This document shows, one piece after another, positions 1 through 9,065 of a stretch of DNA of 64,000 nt. The DNA is taken from the NCBI GenBank assembly GCA_963849095.1, contig CAWKGA010000008.1:806001-870000 (forward strand), given 5' to 3'. The position numbers and the translations under genes are program-made. Within the stretch, counting starts at the first letter, position 1. Every line of letters starts with the position of its first letter. Under the pieces are notes generated by a model. It was not told where the DNA came from and made no database searches. It worked only from the letters and a program-made list of their open reading frames with translations. This DNA comes from JASHUC01 sp963849095. GTDB taxonomy: Bacteria > Pseudomonadota > Gammaproteobacteria > Steroidobacterales > Steroidobacteraceae.

Positions 1-1
1 C

Positions 2-559
2 GCGCTCAGGTCGAGCGTCTTCCTGCTCGTCGCCGTCGCACCCGCGGTGCTGATTTACCTCCTCTACCATCCCGTGCTCGAGGTCGCGATGCGCGGCCGC
101 ACGCCCGGCAAGCGCATGGCGGGCGCCCGTATCGTGACTCGCGAGGGCGCCACACCCGGCACCGGGGCGCTCCTCATGCGCAATCTCTTCCGTCTCATCG
201 ATTCGCTGCCTCTGTTCTACGTGGTCGGGCTGGTGTGCTGCCTCGCGACGGCGCAGCGCGTGCGCATTGGCGATCTGGCGGCCGGTACGGTGCTGGTGCT
301 GGACGAGACCGCCGCGGCCAAGTCGCTGAGCCGCCTCGGAGCGCTGCTCCAGCGCAGCCGCCTGCAGCCCGAGGCGCTCGCGCTCGTTGAGGATCTGCTT
401 GATCGCTGGGCGGAGCTCGGGGAGGAGCGGAGGCTGACGCTCGCGCGCACGGTGCTCTCGCGGCTCGACGCGCGTTCCGATCCGACCCAGCTCGCAGTGC
501 TCGACGAAACTGCGCTGCGCTCACGCTTGCAGGCTCTGCTTGCCGACGAGCCCGGATAA
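2..559 (+). CDS. RDD family membrane protein (5' partial)
   Basis: The reading frame is open from the first bases of the window, so the N-terminus lies outside. The visible part has the RDD-family pattern: a membrane segment, then a polar stretch with GRTPGKRMAGARIV, an RNLFRLIDSLP motif, a second hydrophobic segment and the closing RIGDLAAGTVLV. RDD proteins are integral membrane proteins of mostly unknown function. The C-terminal ~75 residues are a charged helical extension. The gene overlaps the SpoIIM-like gene by about 20 bp in the same direction. RDD and SpoIIM/DUF95 genes commonly sit together in proteobacteria beside MoxR/DUF58 genes, so the rest of that cluster is probably upstream of this window. 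Confidence 0.85.
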   Translation, partial: ALRSSVFLLVAVAPAVLIYLLYHPVLEVAMRGRTPGKRMAGARIVTREGATPGTGALLMRNLFRLIDSLPLFYVVGLVCCLATAQRVRIGDLAAGTVLVLDETAAAKSLSRLGALLQRSRLQPEALALVEDLLDRWAELGEERRLTLARTVLSRLDARSDPTQLAVLDETALRSRLQALLADEPG

Positions 560-1544
560 TCGCGACGCGGCCGCCTGGCTGCGGGCGAGAGCGCCGCGGT
601 GGCAGCGGCTTGCCGCCGAGGCGCGGGCGGCGCCGCGCCGCTCGCGCGCGGGAGCGGAGGAAGCGCTGAGCACCATGGAGGCCTATCGCACGCTCGCGCG
701 CGATCTGGCGAGTGCGCGCGAGCTACTGCCCGGAAACGTCGCCACGGCCGCACTCGAGAGCGCCTATACGACGCTTCATGCAGCCGTCGGCCGCCCGCCG
801 CGCTTCGGCCGCGCCCGTCTGCTCGCGCTATTTCGCGACGACATTCCGGCAGCGGCGGCGTCGGTGCGCGCGACAGCGCTCTGGATTGCACTGCTGCTCG
901 CCGCGAGCGCGCTCGCGGGCTGGTGGCTGATCTCCACCTACCCGGAGCTGATCGGCCTCATCGCGAGCGAAAAGATGATCGACGGCGTCGAGCACGGCCA
1001 CCTCTGGACCGATCAGCTCCTCAACGTCGCGCCCTCTTCGGTCCTGTCTATGCGAATCTTCTCGAACAACGTCGTCGTGACGGCCGGTGCCTTCTGCGCC
1101 GGTCTGTTCTTCGGGCTGGGCACGCTTTACATGATCACGCTCAACGGACTGATGCTGGGCGGCCTGCTCGCCTTCACGCATCAGTACGGACTCGGGCTCG
1201 CGCTCCTGCGGTTCATCCTAGCCCATGGCCCTGTCGAGCTGTCGGTCATCTGCCTGGCGGGCGCGGCCGGGACGGCGCTCGGAGGAGCCTTGATCTGGCC
1301 GACCGCTCCCACCCGCGCCGAGTCTTTCCGGCGTTGCGCCGCCCGCCTGGGTCCTCTGCTGGTCGCCTGCGCGCTGCTGCTCCTCGGCTCGGGGCTCATC
1401 GAAGGTTTCATCTCGCCGGACCCGCGCATCCCCATTCCGGTCCGCCTCGTCGTGGGGCTCGCCTACTGGGTGCTGATGCTCCTGATGCTGAGCGGAAGGC
1501 TGTTTCCCGGCCGCAAGGAGCGCGCGGCGGGGCGCAGCGCATGA
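540..1544 (+). CDS. SpoIIM/DUF95-family (stage II sporulation protein M-like) membrane protein
   Basis: This 334-residue protein has a soluble helical N-terminus (about 1-115) followed by several membrane segments. The central stretch has the DUF95 signature: polar residues with SMRIFSNNVVVT, then GLFFGLGTLYMITLNGLMLG and LAHGPVELS. In Bacillus SpoIIM acts in septal peptidoglycan processing. The proteobacterial homologues are non-sporulation proteins of unknown role, usually encoded with RDD, MoxR and DUF58 genes, as the upstream RDD gene supports. The ATG at 540 overlaps the RDD gene end; a slightly later start cannot be excluded. Confidence 0.85.
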   Translation: MPTSPDNRDAAAWLRARAPRWQRLAAEARAAPRRSRAGAEEALSTMEAYRTLARDLASARELLPGNVATAALESAYTTLHAAVGRPPRFGRARLLALFRDDIPAAAASVRATALWIALLLAASALAGWWLISTYPELIGLIASEKMIDGVEHGHLWTDQLLNVAPSSVLSMRIFSNNVVVTAGAFCAGLFFGLGTLYMITLNGLMLGGLLAFTHQYGLGLALLRFILAHGPVELSVICLAGAAGTALGGALIWPTAPTRAESFRRCAARLGPLLVACALLLLGSGLIEGFISPDPRIPIPVRLVVGLAYWVLMLLMLSGRLFPGRKERAAGRSA

Positions 1545-1579
1545 CGACTTTGATCTAGCCGGGTCCGCGGCGGCGCCGC

Positions 1580-2479
1580 TTACAGTTGTCCTACGTGAAC
1601 GCTACCGCCGGATGTATGAAGGGCAACCGAGTCACCGCCGCCGTTGATCGCTCCGCGTACATGAGTGCGAGTGACGATCGTCGTACTCGTCAGAGGAAAG
1701 TCCACTCGAACCCCTCCGCCGCTTGTCTCTGCGTCGAGCGTGGCGTGCGCGTCCGCGGGAAGAAGCAGGGTGACGCTCCCACCGGAAGTAATGAGGGATG
1801 CGCCGCGGTTCGCATGTGCCTCGACGTAGATACTCCCTCCGCTCGTCGTGGCCACGATCCGTCCGTCGACACCATGGACGCGGATGCTACCTCCGGAAGT
1901 GTGCACATCGAGATTGCCTGTGCAGTCGGTTAGATCGATGCCGCCGCCGGACGTTTCCAGCTCCGTCGGTCCCTCTAGCCGATTACCGTCGATGCCGCCT
2001 CCGGAAGTACGCATATCCACTGCGCCAGTGACATCTTGTACGGAGATGCCACCGCCGGATGTTCTGCCCTTCACGGCGGCAGTCAGGTTGCGCACGTCGA
2101 TGCTGCCTCCAGAGGTTTGGACGTTTAGCCGGTAATCGCGCGGTACCGAGATGACGAAATGCACACGCTTCATCGAGAAGAACCAGTCGAGCCAGCTGCG
2201 GCTCCCGTAGCCGCGCACTGTCACATCTGAGGATTGCTGCTCGGCGGTGATCGTGAAGTCGTCAACGAACGCCTCGGAACCCGTGATCTCGGCGTGAACG
2301 ACGACCTGCCGAGAGTCCTGGCCAACGACGGCAACCGAACCCACCGAGGTGTTCACGACGAGCTGGCCGCCGGCCGATACGTCGAAGTGCTTGTCGAATG
2401 ATTTGTGCGCTGCCCATGATACCGACGTGGTGGCAGCGAGAAGCACAAGTGCTGGAAGCTTGTAGGTCAACCTGCCCAT
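1580..2479 (-). CDS. DUF4097-family exported beta-ladder protein
   Basis: A 299-residue protein with a likely signal peptide (cleavage after VSWA, about residue 23). The C-terminal two thirds is a repeat ladder built on TSGG: nine copies are visible, and five consecutive intervals are exactly 18 residues before drifting to 19 and 21. This matches DUF4097 (putative adhesin/beta-strand repeat) proteins, predicted to form a beta-solenoid. Their role is unknown; many lie near envelope-stress or anti-sigma genes, but no such gene is adjacent here. The gene is convergent with the SpoIIM-like gene. The start ATG at 2479 fits the signal peptide. Confidence 0.8.
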   Translation of the reverse strand: MGRLTYKLPALVLLAATTSVSWAAHKSFDKHFDVSAGGQLVVNTSVGSVAVVGQDSRQVVVHAEITGSEAFVDDFTITAEQQSSDVTVRGYGSRSWLDWFFSMKRVHFVISVPRDYRLNVQTSGGSIDVRNLTAAVKGRTSGGGISVQDVTGAVDMRTSGGGIDGNRLEGPTELETSGGGIDLTDCTGNLDVHTSGGSIRVHGVDGRIVATTSGGSIYVEAHANRGASLITSGGSVTLLLPADAHATLDAETSGGGVRVDFPLTSTTIVTRTHVRGAINGGGDSVALHTSGGSVHVGQL

Positions 2480-2611
2480 CGCGATAGTCCTGGTGTGAGT
2501 GTACGGCAGCTCAGTAATGGGGTCGACAGTCCCTCTGTATTGCTACCCCAGGGGCGGGAAGTCGGTTTCACGGATCTTGCGGGCCGGGCCGCCTCGTTGA
2601 CGCGCTGCCGG

Positions 2612-4615
2612 TCAGGCGCTCACGGCGGGCCGCCGGATTTCGACTTCCGCTTCGGCGCCGGCGAACTGCGCATTGTAGAGCTCGTAGTAGGCGCCTTCGC
2701 GGGCGAGCAGCTGCTCGTGGGTGCCGCGCTCGACGATGCGGCCGTCGCGCATCACCAGGATCAAGTGGGCATCGCGTATCGTCGAGAGCCGATGCGCGAT
2801 GACGAAGCTGGTGCGGTTGGAGCGCAGCGCCGCCATCGCGTGTTGCACGAGGGTCTCGGTGCGGGTGTCGACGGAACTGGTCGCCTCGTCGAGGATCAGC
2901 AGCGCCGGGTCGGTGAGAAAGGCCCGCGCGATCGTGATGAGCTGCCGCTGTCCGCCGCTCACATTGCTGCTCTCCTCGTCGATGACCGTGTCGTAGCCTT
3001 TCGGCAGGCTGCGCACGAACCGGTCGACGAACGTCGCTCTGGTCGGCCTCGAGCAGCTCTTCATCGGTGGCATCCGGCCGTCCGTAGCGGATGTTGTCGC
3101 GGATCGTGCCGTTGAATAGCCAGGCGTCCTGCAGCACCATGCCGATCCGAGACCGCAGCTCGTCCCGGCGCATCGTCGTGATGTCGATGCCATCGAGAGT
3201 GATGCGGCCGGCGTCGAGCTCATAGAACCGCATGATGAGGTTGACGAGGGTCGTCTTGCCTGCGCCCGTGTGGCCGACTATGGCAATCGTATGGCCGGGC
3301 TCGGCCACGAGGGATAGATCCTCGATCAAGGGCTTGTCGGGCTCGTAGCGGAAAGAGACATGCTCGAACTCGACGCGGCCGTGCAGAGCGACGGAGTGCG
3401 GCAGCCGCGGTGGGCTCGGCGCGTTGCTCGGGCGCATCGAGCAGATCGAAGACTCGCTCCGCCGACGCGACACCCGACTGCAGGCTGCTCGCCATGGAGG
3501 CGACCTGCGTGAGCGGGCGGGTAAACTGCCTCGAGTACTGGATGAAGGCCTGGACGGCTCCGAGGCTCATTCCACCGGTCGCAACACGCAGGCCGCCGAT
3601 CACGGCGATGAGCACATAGTTGAGATTGCCGATGAACATCACCGCCGGCATGATGATGCCGGAGACGAACTGCGCGGCGAAGCTGGTCTCGAACAGCTTC
3701 TCGTTCTTCGCGTCGAACCGGTGGGCAACCTCGCGCTGTCGTCCGAAGACCTTCACGAGCTCGTGCCCGGTGAACGCCTCCTCGATCTGGCTGTTCAGAT
3801 GCCCGGTGTGGGTCCACTGCGCGATGAACTGTGCGCTGCGAGCGCTTCGCGATGATCTTCGTGATGATCATGGCGAGGGGGATCGTCACCAGAGCGATGA
3901 TCGAGAGCAGCGGCGAGAGGACGAACATCATCGCGACGACGCCGATCACCGTCAGAAGCGAGGTGAGGAGCTGGCTCAGGGTCTGCTGGAGGCTCTGCGA
4001 GATGTTGCTGATGTCGTTGGTGACCCGGCTCAGGATCTCACCCCGGGGCTGCTGGTCGAAGTAGCGCAGCGGCAGCCGGTTGATCTTGTCCTCCACCTCG
4101 CCCCGAAGCCGCAGTACGGTGCCCTGGACCACGTCGTTGAGCAGATATCCCTGCGCCCACAGGAACAAGCTGGAGACCAGGTACAGGCCGATCACCAGCA
4201 GGAGGGTGTAGCCGAGCGCGGTGAAGTCGATCCCCGCTCCCGGCACCAGATGCATGTGAGAGAGCATATCGGCCAGGTTGGAGTTGCGCGCAGCGCGTGC
4301 CGCCGCCACGGCTTGCTGCGGAGTCGAGTTTGCCGCGAGGTGCTTGCTGACGACGCCGGTGAAGATGATGTCCGTCGCGCGGCCGATGACCGCGGGCCCG
4401 ATCACGGATAGCGCGACGCTCGCCACGGCAAGCACGATCACGCACAGGAGGCGGAACCGCTCGGGGCTGAGCCTTGCCAGCAGCCGGCGTACCGACGGCC
4501 CGAAGTTCATCGATTTCTCGGCCGGCCTGCCGACGCTCATCCAGGGAGGGCCGCCGCCCGCCTGACCCGCGGCGGGTAGCCGCTTCGGCATGGCTTTCGG
4601 GCGAGCAGCGCTCAT
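2612..4615 (-). pseudogene. ABC exporter, fused permease/ATPase, canonical half of a heterodimer; three frameshifts
   Basis: The coding sequence is complete end to end but spread over three reading frames. Frame one gives the N-terminus and most of the membrane domain and ends after IIAKRSQ (near 3832). Frame two continues through the coupling helix and LLDAPEQ (near 3412). Frame three carries Walker A GHTGAGKTT and the Q-loop. After a shift near 3042 the original frame supplies the signature VSGGQRQ, Walker B LLILDEATSSVD and H-loop IAHRLST. Each break is repaired by removing one base, giving about 666 residues. With the adjacent ABC gene it would form a LmrCD/TmrAB-type heterodimeric exporter; this half keeps the canonical Walker B glutamate and H-loop histidine. 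Either a decayed gene or repeated sequencing insertions. Confidence 0.85.
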
Positions 4616-4685
4616 GGCGTGGCCTCCGAGGCGGCCCGCCGCGCGGGGCTGGGAGCGCGAGCAGAGCGGCGATCGAGGGGGCCCA

Positions 4686-6419
4686 TCACGCAGCCTCCTC
4701 GGCGGAGACCTGCGACTCGACGATCTCTGCGTAAGTGGGACAGCTGCGGACGAGCTCCTCGTGCCGCCCGAGGCCGACGATGGCGCCCCCGTCGAGCACG
4801 AGGATCTGGTCGGCGCTCATGATCGTGGAGACGCGCTGCGCGATGATGACCACGGCGGCATCGCGGGTGACGGGGCGCAGTGCGGCGCGCAGCCGGGCAT
4901 CGGTGCCGAGATCGAGCGCGGAGAACGATTCGTCGAACAGATAGATCTCCGGCTTGCGGACGAGAGCGCGCGCGATCGCGAGACGTTGCCGCTGGCCTCC
5001 GGAGACGTTCGTCCCGCCCTGTGCGATCGGAGCTTCGAGCCCCCCCGACATCGCCTGCACAAAGTCGCGCGCCTGGCCGACACCAAGTGCTTCCCACAGC
5101 TCGTCGTCCGTGGCGTTCGGGTTCCCATAGCGCAGGTTGCTCGCGACCGTTCCGGAGAATAGATACGGCCTCTGCGGCACGAGACCGATGCGAGTCCAGA
5201 GCAGGTCGGGATCGAGCTGGCGTACGTCGACACCGTCGACCAGAACGGTGCCGTGCGTCGCGTCGAATAATCGGGGGACCAGCGATACGAGCGTCGTCTT
5301 CCCTGCGCCAGTGCTTCCGATGATCGCGAGGGTCTCTCCACCCCTGACGTGAAATGAGAGGTCGCGGAGTACGGGGTCGGCGGCGCCCGGGTACTGGAAT
5401 CCGACGTTGCGAAACTCGACTTGGGCGCGCACGTTCACCGATCTCACGGGATGGGCTGGGGGTACGACCGACGACTCCGTATCGAGGACTTCGCCGATGC
5501 GATCGGCGCACACCGCCGCGCGGGGAATCATCATCAGCATGAAGGTCGCCATCATCACCGACATCAGGATCTGCGTCAGGTAGACGAGGAATGCCGTGAG
5601 GGCGCCAATCTGCATCTGGCCGGTGTCGATGCGCAGCGCGCCGAACCACATCACGGCGGCGCTCGATACCTGGAGGAGCAGGATGACGGCCGGGAAGATC
5701 AGCGCCATGAGGCGCCCCGCCTGCAGCGCGGTGTCCGTCAGCTCGACGTTCGCGCTGGCGAAGCGCTGCGCCTCGACGGGCTCCCGGACGAATGCCCGTA
5801 TGACGCGGATGCCTCCAATCTGCTCGCGCAGGATTCGGTTGATCACGTCGAGACGGATTTGCATCAGCCGGAACTGCGGCACCATGCGCTGAATGACGAC
5901 GCCGACCACGAGCGCGAGGAGCGGAACGCTGACGCCCATCAGCCATGAGAGGCCGATGTCCTCGTGCAGTGCCATGATGATGCCACCGACACACATGATG
6001 GGCGCGGTGATCATCATGGTGCACGTCACGGCCACCAGCATTTGCACCTGCTGAACATCGTTCGTATTACGGGTGATGAGCGAGGGCGCGCCGAAACGAG
6101 CGACCTCGCGTCCCGAGAAATCGCTCACCCGGCGGAAGATAGTCGCGCGCAGATCGCGCCCGAGGCTCATCGCCGTCCGCGCACCGAGGTAAGTGGCGGC
6201 CACGGAGCAGGCGATCTGCGCGAGGCTGATGATCAGCATCCAGCCGCCGGTTCTCAAAATGTACCCGGTGTCTCCCTTGGCGATGCCGTCGTCAATGATG
6301 TCGGCATTGAGGTTCGGGAGATAGAGCGAAGCAATCGTGCCGAGCAGCTGCAGCGCGATGACGGCCGCGAGCCAGCTCGCATACGGACGCAAGTAGACGC
6401 GCAACAGACGTATCAGCAT
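4686..6419 (-). CDS. ABC exporter, fused permease/ATPase, degenerate-site half
   Basis: This 577-residue protein has six predicted membrane segments (about 1-300) and a C-terminal ATPase with Walker A GSTGAGKTT, signature VSGGQRQRLAIARAL and Walker B IYLFDESFSALD. The H-loop reads IIAQRVST, with Gln in place of the switch His, as is typical of the degenerate partner in heterodimeric ABC exporters. The neighbouring ABC gene starts 70 bp downstream with a canonical H-loop, so the two should form one transporter with one fully active ATP site. Substrates of such pairs are usually lipophilic drugs or lipids. The start overlaps the end of the tetR gene by 7 bp, so it is probably co-transcribed with and controlled by that regulator. 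Confidence 0.92.
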   Translation of the reverse strand: MLIRLLRVYLRPYASWLAAVIALQLLGTIASLYLPNLNADIIDDGIAKGDTGYILRTGGWMLIISLAQIACSVAATYLGARTAMSLGRDLRATIFRRVSDFSGREVARFGAPSLITRNTNDVQQVQMLVAVTCTMMITAPIMCVGGIIMALHEDIGLSWLMGVSVPLLALVVGVVIQRMVPQFRLMQIRLDVINRILREQIGGIRVIRAFVREPVEAQRFASANVELTDTALQAGRLMALIFPAVILLLQVSSAAVMWFGALRIDTGQMQIGALTAFLVYLTQILMSVMMATFMLMMIPRAAVCADRIGEVLDTESSVVPPAHPVRSVNVRAQVEFRNVGFQYPGAADPVLRDLSFHVRGGETLAIIGSTGAGKTTLVSLVPRLFDATHGTVLVDGVDVRQLDPDLLWTRIGLVPQRPYLFSGTVASNLRYGNPNATDDELWEALGVGQARDFVQAMSGGLEAPIAQGGTNVSGGQRQRLAIARALVRKPEIYLFDESFSALDLGTDARLRAALRPVTRDAAVVIIAQRVSTIMSADQILVLDGGAIVGLGRHEELVRSCPTYAEIVESQVSAEEAA

Positions 6420-7045
6420 GGATGGTGACCTTTGGATGGCGGAACGCGTCGGGTACGAATGCCGTCGAGGATCACAGCGACGATCTCCTCGGGCGTGAGC
6501 GGTTTGCCTTCAGCGATTCCGGGATGTGAGCTGGAGAAGAGCAGGAGGCGGAGCAGCCGCGCGGCCTCACCCGGGGGCACTCTCAGCTGGTGGCGGTCCG
6601 GCTCGATCAACCGCGTGATCGTCGCGCCGATGACTTCGGATGGCCGCGGCTGGCGCAGGTTCGGCTTTTCGCCGAGCGGGCGGCTGGCGCGCAGGACCAT
6701 CATGAGATTGATGATCGTGGTGAGCCAAGTCTGCACGATGCGTGCAATCGCCGTGAGGCGCTCGGTCAGCGGTTGTGAGGGGTCGATGCGCTTCAGCGCC
6801 GCGACGACGGGCGCCGGGTCGAATGCCGCATCGACCGCCGCTTGGATCAGACTGTCCTTGTCGGGAAAGACGCGAAAGATCGTGCCTTCCGCAACACCGG
6901 CGGCCGCGGCGATCTGGCGGGTGCTCACGTCGATGCCGTGCTTGCGGATCAACGGCAGTGTCGCGTCGACCAACGCTGCCCGGCGCGCCTCCGGAGGAAG
7001 CGGCCTGGCGCGGCGGGTCGGCGCGGGATCGGCGGACGGCATCAT
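6413..7045 (-). CDS. TetR/AcrR-family transcriptional regulator
   Basis: A 210-residue protein with an N-terminal helix-turn-helix of the TetR type (about residues 22-68; STRQIAAAAGVAEGTIFRVF, then KDSLIQAAVDAAF). The C-terminal ligand-binding domain is variable, as usual. It is the first gene of a tetR-ABC-ABC operon and overlaps the first ABC gene by 7 bp, so local autorepression and control of the exporter is the simplest model. Two adjacent ATG codons (7045 and 7042) could start it. A perfect 22-bp inverted repeat lies 18 bp upstream and is the obvious operator. The inducing ligand cannot be inferred. Confidence 0.92.
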   Translation of the reverse strand: MMPSADPAPTRRARPLPPEARRAALVDATLPLIRKHGIDVSTRQIAAAAGVAEGTIFRVFPDKDSLIQAAVDAAFDPAPVVAALKRIDPSQPLTERLTAIARIVQTWLTTIINLMMVLRASRPLGEKPNLRQPRPSEVIGATITRLIEPDRHQLRVPPGEAARLLRLLLFSSSHPGIAEGKPLTPEEIVAVILDGIRTRRVPPSKGHHPC

Positions 7046-7062
7046 GCACGTAGAATATCACA

Positions 7063-7084
7063 AATGAGTGAGGGCTCACTCATT
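7063..7084. promoter_or_regulatory. Perfect inverted repeat, probable TetR operator
   Basis: Ten-base arms AATGAGTGAG and CTCACTCATT are separated by GG. The repeat lies between the divergent tetR gene (start 7045) and ddl (start 7146). TGAGTGA/TCACTCA dyads are a frequent operator form for TetR repressors in proteobacteria. It could also affect ddl, whose start is 62 bp away. Confidence 0.75.
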
Positions 7085-7145
7085 CATGGAAGGGATCCCA
7101 TGAGGCGCCGGCCGGCTAAAATAGGACGGCATTCGGGAGCGGAAC

Positions 7146-8252
7146 ATGAGCGAGGGCGGGAAGATCCGGGTCGGAATCGTCTTCGGCGGCCAGTCGGCCG
7201 AGCACGAGGTGTCCATTCTGTCCGCTAGCAATGTCCTCGCGGCGCTCGACCCGTCGCGTTTCGAGGCCGTCCTGATCGGGATCGACAAGGCCGGCCGCTG
7301 GCTCACCCAGGATGCCCGCAAGCTCCTCGCGAGCGGGAGCAATCCGCGCCTGTTGCGCATCGAGGGCGGCCTGCCCGTCTGGCTGCCGTCGCCTCTTGCG
7401 GAATCCACGCCGAACTCGGCGGCGGGCCGAATCGATGTGATCTTTCCGGTCGTGCACGGCACCTTCGGCGAGGACGGCACCGTGCAGGGGCTCTTCGAGA
7501 TCGCCGGCATCCCCTACGTCGGGGCCGGCGTGCTCGGTTCTGCCATCGGGATGGACAAGGACGTGATGAAGCGCCTTCTGCGGGACGCGCGCATTCCGGT
7601 CGGCGATTTTCGTAGTGTCCGGCGGGAGCGGTTCGATGCGGAGCCGCGGCAGGTCCTTGATGAGCTCGCGACGCTCGGCTTTCCGATGTTCACGAAGCCG
7701 GCGAACGCCGGCTCGTCTGTCGGAATCCGTAAGGTTGTCAGCGCCTCTGCACTCGAGGCGGCCGTGCGGCATGCCTTCGAGTTCGACTCGAAGATCCTGG
7801 CGGAAGCAGCAGTGAGCGGGCGAGAGATCGAGCTCGCCGTGCTCGGAGGGAATCCGCCCACGGTGTCGGTCGCCGGCGAGATCATCGTCGAGCATGCGGA
7901 CGGATTTTACTCCTATGACGCGAAGTACATCGATGAGCATGGCGCCCGGCTCGAGCTGCCTGCGCGGATCTCGGTCGATGAGCAGGCGCGTGCCCAGGCC
8001 TTGGCATTGCGGGCGTTCGACGTGCTCGAGTGCGACGGGATGGCGAGAGTCGACATGTTCTTGAGGAAGGAGGGAAGCTTGCTCCTGAACGAGATCAACA
8101 CGATTCCAGGGTTCACCGCGATCTCGATGTACCCCAAGCTTTGGGCCCTCTCCGGTGTGCCGCCTACGGAGCTCGTGACGCGGCTGATCGAGTTGGCGCT
8201 GCGCCGCGGACGAGAGAGGGCGGCCATTCGGCGATCCATCGTGGAGCCGTGA
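7146..8252 (+). CDS. ddl: D-alanine--D-alanine ligase
   Basis: A 368-residue cytoplasmic ATP-grasp enzyme that joins two D-alanines for peptidoglycan precursors. The N-terminal GGQSAEHEVSILSASNV motif, KPANAGSSVGIRKV in the ATP-grasp fold, the YDAKY lysine loop and the C-terminal LLNEINTIPGFTAISMYPKLW metal-site region are all present. The length matches the E. coli DdlA type rather than the shorter DdlB. The ATG at 7146 is preceded by a GGGAG-like ribosome-binding site. It stands alone, outside a division/cell-wall cluster, as DdlA-type genes usually do, and is divergent from the tetR/ABC operon. Confidence 0.97.
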   Translation: MSEGGKIRVGIVFGGQSAEHEVSILSASNVLAALDPSRFEAVLIGIDKAGRWLTQDARKLLASGSNPRLLRIEGGLPVWLPSPLAESTPNSAAGRIDVIFPVVHGTFGEDGTVQGLFEIAGIPYVGAGVLGSAIGMDKDVMKRLLRDARIPVGDFRSVRRERFDAEPRQVLDELATLGFPMFTKPANAGSSVGIRKVVSASALEAAVRHAFEFDSKILAEAAVSGREIELAVLGGNPPTVSVAGEIIVEHADGFYSYDAKYIDEHGARLELPARISVDEQARAQALALRAFDVLECDGMARVDMFLRKEGSLLLNEINTIPGFTAISMYPKLWALSGVPPTELVTRLIELALRRGRERAAIRRSIVEP

Positions 8253-8291
8253 TCAGCCGGCGCGGTGCACAGCATGCGCGCCGCCGCTTGC

Positions 8292-9065
8292 TTACCGGGT
8301 GACGAGCCCACCACGCGCCAGTGCGCAGCTCGAGTCGAGCAGCGTCTCGGTTCCCGGAACGTACCGGCCGGCAAGCGCCAGGAAGCCTGGCCCGTCCTTG
8401 AAATCCATGCCTGCGACGAACAGCGTGAACTGCGCCATCGCATCCTTCGCGCCCGGGAGACTATCGGCGAGCAGCTTGAACGGGTTCGTCGAATCGAGGT
8501 TCCGGCCGTTGATCCGGATCGCTTGATAGCGAAATCCACGCATCGTCATGGGCGACCAGGTCGCCCCGATCCGGTCTGCATTGACGCGGAGAGCGTCGTA
8601 GACGAAGCGGCGCAAGCAGCCGATGTGGATGTGCAACTGGTCCTGGCTGCGCGCCCAGATCGAGTTGACCGCAAGGCCGGTAATCTCCCTCGCAACAGGG
8701 CGTCCGACGACCGTGTCGAGCACCCCTCGAGCTTTCCAAGCCGCATCGAAGAAGTTGAGTGTGCCGGTGGCACGCAAAGCCGGGCTCTCGATCCCGGTGA
8801 TACTCTGGATGGGAATCAATAAAAAGTGTGCGCCGCCTTTCTGATCGGCGAGCAGCGCAAAGCCCGAGGCGGTCGGTCCAGCGCCTCGCATACTCAACGT
8901 GATGCAGGGGGCGGGATCGTGCGTCTTCAGCCAGTCGGGGACGCATTGCTGCTGCACGATCAGGCGCAGCTGGTTCCGCCCGACACCATGCGCGGCGACG
9001 CCTGCGCCCAGCGCGAGGAGGCATGCAGCGCCCAACAGCCCGATTGGCGGGCCTGCCCGTGTCAT
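8292..9065 (-). CDS. cdh: CDP-diacylglycerol diphosphatase
   Basis: A 257-residue protein of the Cdh family (HIT-like fold), hydrolysing CDP-diacylglycerol to phosphatidate and CMP at the inner membrane. Recognisable features are an N-terminal membrane anchor (LLGAACLLALGAGVAA), LLIPIQSITGIESP, a NFFDAAW segment, and the HIT-like DQLHIHIGCL. A longer reading frame begins at 9104, but the ATG at 9065 overlaps the stop of the upstream NTF2-like gene as ATGA and gives a sensible signal anchor, so I choose it. It appears translationally coupled to that gene and, behind it, to lspA. Confidence 0.88.
   Translation of the reverse strand: MTRAGPPIGLLGAACLLALGAGVAAHGVGRNQLRLIVQQQCVPDWLKTHDPAPCITLSMRGAGPTASGFALLADQKGGAHFLLIPIQSITGIESPALRATGTLNFFDAAWKARGVLDTVVGRPVAREITGLAVNSIWARSQDQLHIHIGCLRRFVYDALRVNADRIGATWSPMTMRGFRYQAIRINGRNLDSTNPFKLLADSLPGAKDAMAQFTLFVAGMDFKDGPGFLALAGRYVPGTETLLDSSCALARGGLVTR

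Noticed and set aside
2495..3115. Long plus-strand open frame opposite the ABC gene
   Set aside because: It is an antisense shadow of a GC-rich ABC gene; no family motif or start signal.
8259..8282. GGCGCG/CGCGCC hairpin after ddl as a terminator
   Set aside because: Loop is long and no T-run follows; not convincing as an intrinsic terminator.
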